Shown here: piece after piece, positions 1 through 4,989 of the stretch
Layout of the letters: each line of letters opens with the position of its first letter
How positions within the stretch are numbered: the stretch's first letter is position 1
Assembly: GCF_000496755.2 (NCBI RefSeq)
Contig: NZ_AYKS02000086.1
Coordinates: 1 to 5,414 of the forward strand
From: Serratia sp. DD3
GTDB taxonomy: Bacteria; Pseudomonadota; Gammaproteobacteria; Enterobacterales; Enterobacteriaceae
DNA: 5,414 nt
Direction: 5' to 3'
Position numbers and translations under genes: made by a program
The notes under the pieces: generated by a model
The model's input: only the letters and a program-made list of their open reading frames with translations
Database searches by the model: none
What the model was told of the DNA's origin: nothing

Positions 1-7
1 CATACTT

Positions 8-30
8 GCTTAAACCAAGGTGGTTTATGC
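8..30. repeat. Imperfect palindrome with a 3-base loop
   Basis: The arms TAAACCA (11-17) and TGGTTTA (21-27) are perfectly complementary around the loop AGG. After one T/T mismatch (10/28) the pairing resumes with GC/GC (8-9 and 29-30). No T-run follows on either strand, so it is a poor intrinsic terminator. It could be an operator or the tail of an upstream element outside the window. The structure is certain; the role is unknown. Confidence 0.5.
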
Positions 31-53
31 CAGTAATATCTATTATTTAGCGC

Positions 54-206
54 ATGGCGACTCATGATCAGAATAAAATATATTCAACCATGAGCGAATT
101 ACATATCGATCGAGCTTTAAGTCGAATCAAAGATAGAACAACAGAGATAATTGTTTATATAGGAAAAATCTTAATTAGACTCAAAGAATGCCATGCAGCG
201 CGCTAA
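54..206 (+). CDS. Orphan 50-codon ORF, unrecognised, possibly a gene fragment
   Basis: An uninterrupted reading frame runs from ATG at 54 to TAA at 204-206, with an internal in-frame ATG at 90. The product is basic. It has a helix-prone middle (about residues 13-30, with many Arg/Lys/Glu/Ile) and an amphipathic stretch rich in Ile and Leu (about residues 32-45). I see no Shine-Dalgarno sequence before either ATG. I do not recognise a family. It lies in a stretch full of broken fragments, so it may be a remnant of a longer gene or a chance ORF rather than an expressed protein. Confidence 0.25.
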   Translation: MATHDQNKIYSTMSELHIDRALSRIKDRTTEIIVYIGKILIRLKECHAAR

Positions 207-272
207 GCAATAATGGCATGCCTATCAAATGTACAATTATCGCCAAGTAACAATAATCCGATAGCAAAATAA

Positions 273-460
273 TAATACCTGGTCAAGCGCCAATTGGCCG
301 AAAGGGATGATGAGTTGGCCCGTTCTCCAAAATGGCTCGGCACACTTCGCGAAGGACCTGAAAAGTAGAACAGATCGCCAAGATTCTGGGCATTGCACCC
401 AAAGAGGTTAGGGAAATAATCAGTCAACTGGTATTTAACTCAAGGCACCGGTTTTTTTAG
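273..460 (+). pseudogene. Frameshifted relic of a DNA-binding (HTH-like) protein
   Basis: Two short open stretches in different frames look like one broken gene. The first, from about 273 to a TAG shortly after 360, reads protein-like: QLAERDDELARSPKWLGTLR. The second, after a TGA at 359-361, runs 362-457 to a TAG at 458-460 and begins KVEQIAKILGIAPKEVREII. That second motif has the shape of a helix-turn-helix of the LuxR or winged-helix kind (an I-A-x-x-L-G-I-x-P-x-x-V core). A related copy lies at 4688-4741, which argues that it derives from a real protein. No start codon with a ribosome binding site is visible. The LuxR assignment is inference from motif shape only. Confidence 0.4.
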
Positions 461-478
461 AGACAAAACTTTCAATAA

Positions 479-530
479 AAGGAGATCTGAAATGACATCA
501 AAATCGGCAAACCATCAACCAACAGAGTGA
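479..530 (+). pseudogene. Strong ribosome binding site and start of a 12-codon ORF; possible truncated gene head
   Basis: AAGGAG at 479-484 sits 7 bases before ATG at 492, an ideal bacterial initiation site, yet the frame closes at TGA 528-530 after 12 codons (MTSKSANHQPTE). Past that TGA the same frame stays open for another 33 codons, to TAG at 630-632. One nonsense mutation may therefore have cut a longer small protein of about 46 residues, or a gene head was joined to unrelated DNA. I recognise no family. A leader peptide is the alternative, but no gene follows on this strand. Confidence 0.3.
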
Positions 531-585
531 CGTGAACGCACTGTAAAAATCTCAAGTGTATGCTCTCAATTTCCGCCAACAGCAG

Positions 586-619
586 AGCATGACGGAACTC
601 ACCTGTATTCCGTCATACT
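586..619 (-). repeat. Stable hairpin downstream of the SMP-30-like gene, possible transcript end
   Basis: ATGACGGAA (589-597) and TTCCGTCAT (608-616) form a perfect 9-bp stem with a 10-base loop. Read as minus-strand RNA, the stem extends to 12 bp through one U-G wobble and two more pairs (586-588 with 617-619). The plus-strand RNA has a C/A mismatch at that point. The asymmetry favours a role in the minus-strand transcript, whose gene stops at 727, about 110 bases upstream. There is no U-run after it, so it would be a 3'-end stabiliser or a weak or Rho-assisted terminator rather than a classic intrinsic terminator. Confidence 0.5.
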
Positions 620-623
620 GAAA

Positions 624-676
624 ATCGTTTAGCCATCGCTTAGCCGTTGTTATGGTAGAAACGTTATGGCAGAAAT
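624..676. repeat. Two adjacent two-copy tandem duplications
   Basis: ATCGTTTAGCC (624-634) is followed directly by ATCGCTTAGCC (635-645), identical at 10 of 11 positions. Three bases later GTTATGGTAGAAAC (649-662) is followed directly by GTTATGGCAGAAAT (663-676), identical at 12 of 14. The unit lengths (11 and 14) are not multiples of three, which fits non-coding or decaying DNA. Replication slippage is the simplest origin. Confidence 0.7.
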
Positions 677-726
677 GAACACAGCATTGTTTAACGCGGT
701 ACAATCTGTTTTTTGCTGCTACCTCA

Positions 727-1623
727 TCAGCCTGCGCTAATGAGCGACACTTGATTTCCCAATAGTAGCGGAATGGCCAGTGTGTTCCGTTTTGAGTCGT
801 AGCCAAGAGATGCCGGCGAACTGAGGTTTTCGGCATACAATGAAACTTTGCCATCCTTGATCCTATAAACGCCTTCCCCTGCCCAACTGGTTACAAACAA
901 TGTTCCCGTTTTGGAGAATGCGATCCCATCAAGGCGGCCATGGGGCAATTTGATATATTCCTGTACCGTACCGTCATTCTGCATCACGAATACTCCCCCA
1001 CCTTTGGTTACAAAATAGACGTGATCATCGGGGGATATGGCTATGCCGTTGGGGTTATCTAAATGCACCCCCGATGCTAAACGAATAATTTTACCTTGCC
1101 CGTCGATTTTGTAGATGGCATCTGTACCCGTGGGGATAAATTTGTTTTTATCTTTGGTCTCTTTATCCTGGTTGAACAAGATGCCGCTATCGGTAACGTA
1201 TAAATTGCCTTGGCTATCTATAGCAATATCGTTGAGCATAGATGCTTGGTGAATGACGTATTCTCCTACCAACTCTCTTGTGGTCAGGTCAAAACCCTTT
1301 ACCGTATTGTAGTCGGTCATCCACAATATGTTATTCCCTACCGCCATGCCTGCCGGAGCGTGAAGTACGACCCCGTTTTTTCCCCCCTCAATCCACTTCA
1401 ATTCCAAAATTGATCCGTCGGGTGCCATCTTGCTGACAAACCCGTCATTGGACAAATCACCATTAGGGCCGTTCATGTTTGAAACAAAATAAACGTCCTG
1501 GCTAGGGCTGTAGGATACTGATTCCGGAGATAACAACTCGGTATCGGGTTTCTGGGGAGACTGCGCTGCTAAAGGCATACTGAGGCAAAACAAAAGGCCT
1601 AGGAATACATTTTTGATCATCAT
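727..1623 (-). CDS. Exported SMP-30/gluconolactonase-like beta-propeller protein
   Basis: This 298-residue protein starts with a signal peptide: Lys4, a hydrophobic core at about residues 6-16, and a likely cleavage after Ala19 or Ala20. The mature part is built of repeated NHL/YWTD-like strands of a six-bladed propeller, for example around 131-145, 190-205 and 230-246. Four residues line up with the metal and catalytic ligands of SMP-30/gluconolactonases: Glu34 (PESV), Asn131 (LNDIAID), Asn192 (PNGIAIS) and Asp232 (LDGIAF). The active site therefore looks intact. Family members hydrolyse sugar lactones or other lactones and esters; the substrate here cannot be told. Export suggests a periplasmic or secreted role. 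Two consecutive ATGs (1623 and 1620) are possible starts; AAGAG lies 8 bases before the first. The gene stands alone, so it is probably monocistronic. Confidence 0.93.
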   Translation of the reverse strand: MMIKNVFLGLLFCLSMPLAAQSPQKPDTELLSPESVSYSPSQDVYFVSNMNGPNGDLSNDGFVSKMAPDGSILELKWIEGGKNGVVLHAPAGMAVGNNILWMTDYNTVKGFDLTTRELVGEYVIHQASMLNDIAIDSQGNLYVTDSGILFNQDKETKDKNKFIPTGTDAIYKIDGQGKIIRLASGVHLDNPNGIAISPDDHVYFVTKGGGVFVMQNDGTVQEYIKLPHGRLDGIAFSKTGTLFVTSWAGEGVYRIKDGKVSLYAENLSSPASLGYDSKRNTLAIPLLLGNQVSLISAG

Positions 1624-1653
1624 CTCTCATTCTCTTTGATTGATTTTCACTCG

Positions 1654-1681
1654 ATTATATTTGCGTAGATAAGTTAGTAAA
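1654..1681 (-). promoter_or_regulatory. Sigma-70 promoter of the SMP-30-like gene
   Basis: On the minus strand a perfect -10 hexamer TATAAT (1659-1654) lies 16 bases downstream of TTTACT (1681-1676), a 4-of-6 match to the -35 consensus. The predicted start of transcription is near 1648, giving a leader of about 25 bases before ATG 1623. It sits just outside the IS6 relic, in the short spacer between relic and gene. Confidence 0.55.
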
Positions 1682-1699
1682 GTTTCACATTTCGCTTGG

Positions 1700-2052
1700 T
1701 TAGGCAACCAATCGTTAACATTGTTCCACATGCCACCATCCCTTACATTGCTGAGGTTGATATCGTCCTTTACGTATCATTTGAATCAGTTCGATGCCAG
1801 CCAAGATCGTCTACACCCATTGCAACAATTTGAATCCTCGATTTCCTCGCGGTCCTGTTCTGCCTCTGGATACGTTGGAAAAAATTGAGGCGTTGTTACC
1901 CTGGAACGTTGACTTTGCCTCTTTTTCAAAAAATGTGCGCAATATGAATAGGACAAGTGCGCCGATTTAACGGCGATTACAGAAGTTCCATCTAACAGGC
2001 AATGCGCCATTTTCAGAATACGATTGTACAAAACCTTAGAAGCGAATCGCAT
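1700..2052 (-). pseudogene. Decayed IS6-family transposase (insertion sequence relic)
   Basis: Read on the minus strand, 1837-1763 gives GFK, eight residues including one stop, then LAGIELIQMIRKGR. This matches in sequence and spacing the C-terminal signature of IS6-family (IS26-like) transposases, GFKSF...ARRTLAGIE.IHMIRKGQ. Upstream in another frame, 1860-1849 reads EQDR, corresponding to the VEQDHR motif that carries the catalytic Glu. About 22 bases that should separate it from GFK are missing. Further upstream, 1932-1918 reads FLKKR, like the RFLKKA segment, followed by a VTT triplet. The end reads VEQC-stop-RLVA-stop (stop 1700-1702), like EQFYLLAA. Stops, frameshifts and the deletion make it non-functional. 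I could not find the first catalytic Asp region or the terminal inverted repeats, so element ends are unknown. An 88-codon open frame at 1786-2052 is only part of this relic. Confidence 0.8.
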
Positions 2053-2364
2053 TTGACCGCTAATTACTGCCGTTCACACACTATCTGCAGAGGTTCCTAT
2101 GATTAAAAACCGAGCTATCCTTTGGCTTTTCTCAAAAAACCACATAGTTAACAAGCTGTTCTACCGCTACGTCTAACATGCCGATAGCATCAGTTGCCCT
2201 TCAGTTTCGAATCATTACTCGCTCCCCGAGTCCGAGCCCACCTGACCTCCACTCTTTTTCATTTACAACAAAAAAGGGGCATACACTGCTAGAAATGACC
2301 TTCTGATAATTTTCCTAACCCTCCCACCCGTAAAGAGGTATTATTCTGCATAATTTATGTTTGC
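2053..2364. other. Gene-free stretch between the IS relic and the DoxX gene
   Basis: I see no convincing gene here. A 25-codon ORF (ATG 2099, TAA 2174-2176) has GAGG five bases before its start, but its product is unrecognised and it is probably chance or a truncated gene head. GATAAT at 2305-2310 is a fair -10 hexamer for the DoxX gene but lacks a good -35. No further transposase motifs could be read on the minus strand, so the rest of the IS6 element is lost or too decayed to see. Confidence 0.4.
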
Positions 2365-2388
2365 GTGGAAGAAAAGGAAGAAACAGAA

Positions 2389-2823
2389 ATGATCAAATCA
2401 TTGTTAGGCTTAGTAAATAAATCACTGAATCATGAAGATGCTGGCAAACTTCTGTTACGGATTACGGTAGGCGGCCTGATGCTGTTCCACGGATTACATA
2501 AGCTATTTTACGGCGTGGAAGGGATCAGCGGTATGCTAATCGCAAAAGGGTTTCCCGGTTTTATCGCCTATGGCGTACTGATTGGTGAAGTCGTGGCACC
2601 CTGCCTGATTATCGTTGGCATCTTGACCCGCCCAGCGGCACTTTTGCTGGCATTTACCATGATTATCGCGTGGCTGATGGTGGGTACCGGTAAAACCTTC
2701 CAACTTGATGCGGTTGGTGCTTGGGCGATTGAAAGCCTGGTCTATTACTTTATCAGCTCGTTAACCGTGGCGTTTCTTGGTGCAGGTCGTTATTCACTGG
2801 CCAAGGACCCCGCCTGGCGGTAA
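2389..2823 (+). CDS. DoxX-family integral membrane protein
   Basis: This 144-residue protein has four membrane segments, at about residues 19-40, 57-79, 82-99 and 111-132. DoxX-family landmarks are present: FHGLHKL in the first helix, the Glu67 motif (GEVVAP...GILTR) in the second, and the closing GAGRYSLAKDP. The start ATG 2389 is chosen because AAGGA (2374-2378) lies 10 bases upstream. A GTG at 2365 would add eight charged residues and overlap that site. DoxX proteins act in the inner membrane and are linked to thiol and oxidative stress handling or to quinone-coupled oxidation; the exact role here is not determined. It converges with the DsbA-like gene 42 bases downstream, and that pairing supports a redox function. 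No redox cofactor motif is visible. Confidence 0.95.
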   Translation: MIKSLLGLVNKSLNHEDAGKLLLRITVGGLMLFHGLHKLFYGVEGISGMLIAKGFPGFIAYGVLIGEVVAPCLIIVGILTRPAALLLAFTMIIAWLMVGTGKTFQLDAVGAWAIESLVYYFISSLTVAFLGAGRYSLAKDPAWR

Positions 2824-2828
2824 CACCA

Positions 2829-2856
2829 TTCCCTCTCACATTTACGGGAGAGGGAA
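2829..2856. terminator. Hairpin between convergent genes, likely bidirectional terminator
   Basis: TTCCCTCTC (2829-2837) and GAGAGGGAA (2848-2856) form a perfect 9-bp stem with a 10-base loop. It lies 5 bases after the DoxX stop and 9 bases beyond the stop of the opposing DsbA-like gene, the expected place for a shared terminator. Neither side has a strong T-run, so termination may be weak or assisted. A dispersed REP-like palindrome is the alternative. Confidence 0.55.
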
Positions 2857-2865
2857 AGTCTATCC

Positions 2866-3615
2866 TCATCTAGATGGTCTCTCATTCGAGGGGCCTTGCA
2901 GTTCCTCTTCCAGCCGCGTAATCAATGCGTCATAGCTAATGTAACCGGAGGCAAGCAGACTGGTTTCACCGTTTTGTTCCAGTAGAATACTCGGGAACCC
3001 GCGTACCCCCCAACGGCGAGTCAGTGCGAACTGTTGCAACGTCGCTTGAATAGCCTGTGAAGAAAGAAATTCTGCCCGAAAATCTTCATATCTGATACCT
3101 ACCTTCTGGCAAAGGTCAGCGTAAAACTCGACCTCTTTTGGATCAAAACCATCAACATAAAATTTTTGCTGGATGTCAGAGAAAAATGTCAGAACGGTAT
3201 TGTAGCGATCCGGTTGCTTTAAAAGCAGGTTCGACACGGTAACCACAGCTCTGCAAGCGGGTTCTGTGTCATAATTGAAGTCGCTTCTTTCCAACAAACT
3301 AAACCCGAAAGGCTGACCGGTAGTACGTTGAATTTGCTCCCATTCGTGGCGTAAAAATGTTTTGAAAGTGGTATTCCACTCATCGCCACCACCAGCACGC
3401 AACCCACCCACAGTCACGGTAAAATCAAGTCTATTTTGGGCGCAATATGCGGCCAATTGCTTGAGTGTTGGCGCAATACCCCAGCACCAGGAGCACATAG
3501 GGTCACCAATATAACGCACCTTCACGTCAGATTGCTCTTGCAGCATAGCAGGCACACTTTCTGTTTGTGTCTCCGGTAAAACACAGGTTCCTGATAACGG
3601 GTCGCACTTGAACAT
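2866..3615 (-). CDS. DsbA/FrnE-like thioredoxin-fold oxidoreductase, cytoplasmic
   Basis: This 249-residue protein carries the redox motif C41-S-W-C44 in the setting GDPMCSWCWGIAP, typical of the DsbA-family group that includes FrnE and HCCA isomerase relatives (COG3531-like). The helical insert covers about residues 60-180. The cis-proline loop is at GFP (Pro208), followed by the last strands and helix, so the fold is complete. There is no signal peptide, so it should act in the cytoplasm as a thiol-disulfide exchange or stress protein rather than as periplasmic DsbA. The first 30 residues precede the thioredoxin fold and hold a second cysteine pair, C4 and C11 (CX6C). Start ATG 3615 is supported by GGAG 8 bases upstream. 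It is divergent from the LysR gene and convergent with the DoxX gene. Partner and substrate are unknown. Confidence 0.95.
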   Translation of the reverse strand: MFKCDPLSGTCVLPETQTESVPAMLQEQSDVKVRYIGDPMCSWCWGIAPTLKQLAAYCAQNRLDFTVTVGGLRAGGGDEWNTTFKTFLRHEWEQIQRTTGQPFGFSLLERSDFNYDTEPACRAVVTVSNLLLKQPDRYNTVLTFFSDIQQKFYVDGFDPKEVEFYADLCQKVGIRYEDFRAEFLSSQAIQATLQQFALTRRWGVRGFPSILLEQNGETSLLASGYISYDALITRLEEELQGPSNERPSR

Positions 3616-3727
3616 GGTTTTGACTCCATAGAGGTAAAAGCAAAGTTGGATGCAGCTGATATTAATTGGGATGAGTTTTAAATAGAATGACCAATAAATT
3701 TAACCAACTGTTCAGGATTTACGAACA
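3616..3727. promoter_or_regulatory. Divergent control region of the DsbA-like and LysR genes
   Basis: This 112-base region must hold both promoters and, by LysR-family habit, the regulator's binding sites. Two nested inverted pairs are visible: AGTTGG (3644-3649) with CCAACT (3703-3708), and TATTAATTGG (3660-3669) with CCAATAAATT (3691-3700), the latter complementary at 8 of 10 positions. Both are wider than the classic T-N11-A box, so they are only candidate operators. I could not pick clear -35/-10 pairs on either strand. Confidence 0.4.
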
Positions 3728-4666
3728 ATGGACAAGCTGACAGCGATGGCGACTTTCATTACCGTGGTGGACTCGGGAAACTTTACGCGAGCCGCCGCCA
3801 TGCTGAATTTGCCCAAAGCGCGGGTATCGCAACGGGTTGCTGATTTAGAATCAGCGTTAGGCGTCAGGCTGCTACATCGAACGACTCGGGTTCTGAATCT
3901 GACAGAGGATGGCCGGGCCTATCTTGAGCAATGTCGTCATATTCTCAGGGAAATCGACGAACTGGAGGATAGCCTGAAAGGCACCACTCGGGTTCCAGAA
4001 GGCAATCTCCGTGTCGACGCCCTTGCCTCGATTGCGCGCTGGGTGATTGCCCCCCATCTCCATAAATTTCAGAAGATGTATCCCAATATTACCCTGCGTT
4101 TCGGGAGTAGTGACCGCATCAGCCATTTGCTTGAAGAGGGAATCGATTGTGCCATCAGAGGTGGGAAGCTGGAAAATTCATCCATGATCGCCAGGCATGT
4201 GGCCGATGTTTATCTCGGCTTGTACGCAGCACCGGCTTTTTTGAAGTCTGAAAAACCCATTCGAGCACCTGAAGATCTTATCTGCCAGCCACGCCTCAGT
4301 TGGTTTGGCTCCCGTGAAGGAGAGCGCTTTGTTTGGCAACTGGCTCAGGGAGTGCATCAAGCCACTCTCCCGGAACCGGATACTATGCTATTTGATGATC
4401 CCAACGTCGCGCTCACTGCCTGTATGGCGGGCGCAGGTATCTGCCCTGCTGCCCCCTTTGCTGTCGAATCTTATGTGCGCAACGGCTTACTGGTGCCAGT
4501 ATTACCTGAATGGCACTTCAAGCCTCGCCCTATTCATATTATTTACCCGAGTAAAAAGCATTTGTCCGCACGAATACGCTGTTTCGTCGATTGGTCTTTG
4601 GAACTGATGCAGCAAAACAACAGCCTGCATTTAACACCTATTGAATTAACACGTAATTTAGACTAA
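3728..4666 (+). CDS. LysR-type transcriptional regulator
   Basis: This 312-residue protein has a normal LysR length and layout. An N-terminal winged helix-turn-helix (about residues 3-62) contains the recognition stretch SGNFTRAAAMLNLPKARVSQRVADLE, followed by GVRLLHRTTR and LTEDGRAYL. A linker helix runs to about residue 90, and an effector-binding domain runs from there to about 300. The segment EEGIDCAIRGGKLENSSMIAR resembles the CrgA/AaeR-like branch, where it reads EEGIDLAIR.G.L.DSSLIAR. AGGA at 3714-3717, 10 bases before ATG 3728, supports the start. Its divergent placement suggests control of the DsbA-like gene and of itself; the effector is unknown. After the TAA the same frame stays open for 42 codons to TGA 4793, which includes the HTH-like relic and is probably coincidence. 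Confidence 0.97.
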   Translation: MDKLTAMATFITVVDSGNFTRAAAMLNLPKARVSQRVADLESALGVRLLHRTTRVLNLTEDGRAYLEQCRHILREIDELEDSLKGTTRVPEGNLRVDALASIARWVIAPHLHKFQKMYPNITLRFGSSDRISHLLEEGIDCAIRGGKLENSSMIARHVADVYLGLYAAPAFLKSEKPIRAPEDLICQPRLSWFGSREGERFVWQLAQGVHQATLPEPDTMLFDDPNVALTACMAGAGICPAAPFAVESYVRNGLLVPVLPEWHFKPRPIHIIYPSKKHLSARIRCFVDWSLELMQQNNSLHLTPIELTRNLD

Positions 4667-4681
4667 AGCCGGGGTAACCAT

Positions 4682-4795
4682 AAAACTGAACGAATAGATA
4701 AAATTCTCGGCATGGCACCCAGCGCAGTTGAGAAAGTAATGTCTCCATCCATCATGCAGCCTAATCATTCACCACAGAAGATCAGCAGCCCCTGA
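4682..4795 (+). pseudogene. Second HTH-like relic, related to the one at 368-421
   Basis: The stretch reads KTERIDKILGMAPSAVEKVM and stays open to TGA 4793-4795. Over 4688-4741 it matches 368-421 at 37 of 54 bases without gaps and at 9 of 18 residues, all in the E-x-I-x-K-I-L-G-x-A-P-x-x-V core. It has no start codon or ribosome binding site, and upstream it runs straight into the LysR stop codon. It is therefore a fragment. The parent protein is unknown; a LuxR-like or other HTH protein is an inference from the motif. Confidence 0.4.
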
Positions 4796-4989
4796 ATTAT
4801 TCAGAATATTCTTATTCTCTTGTGATACCCTCATCAGCGACAATGATAGTTATTTTATTAGTCCGATGTCTACATTTTGACCAATTCTCCACGTAGCGTG
4901 CGATATCTGTTTCCACCAAGGGATGCCAGAGAACCATCACGGAGCAAAGGTTAGAACATCATTAAAATATCAAATGGAGTTAGAAAGTT
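4796..4989 (+). promoter_or_regulatory. Leader region of the adhesin-like gene
   Basis: This AT-rich stretch must hold the adhesin-like gene's promoter unless transcription comes from further upstream. TTGACC (4877-4882) is a good -35, but the only -10 candidate, GATATC (4902-4907), is 19 bases away, so the pair is weak. GGAG (4976-4979) lies 10 bases before ATG 4990 and is the ribosome binding site. A 31-codon ORF (4923-5018) overlaps the gene start in another frame and is probably chance. Confidence 0.3.

Noticed and set aside
203..427. 74-codon minus-strand ORF
   Set aside because: It lies opposite the protein-like plus-strand relic, which has a related copy elsewhere in the window; the minus frame shows no motif.
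552..854. 100-codon minus-strand ORF overlapping the end of the SMP-30-like gene
   Set aside because: It overlaps the well-supported propeller gene in another frame, crosses the tandem repeats and hairpin, and has no ribosome binding site or family resemblance.
2099..2176. 25-codon ORF with GAGG upstream
   Set aside because: It is too short to judge, has no recognised family and only 5-base spacing; mentioned only in the gene-free stretch.
2365..2388. GTG start for the DoxX protein
   Set aside because: It would place the ribosome binding site inside the coding region and add eight charged residues not expected in the family; ATG 2389 has a well-spaced AAGGA.
4667..4795. Stop-codon readthrough extending the LysR protein by 42 codons
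   Set aside because: LysR proteins of this branch end near residue 300, the extension matches a relic found elsewhere in the window, and nothing suggests recoding.
4877..4907. TTGACC/GATATC as a definite adhesin promoter
   Set aside because: The 19-base spacing and poor -10 make it too weak to call on its own.
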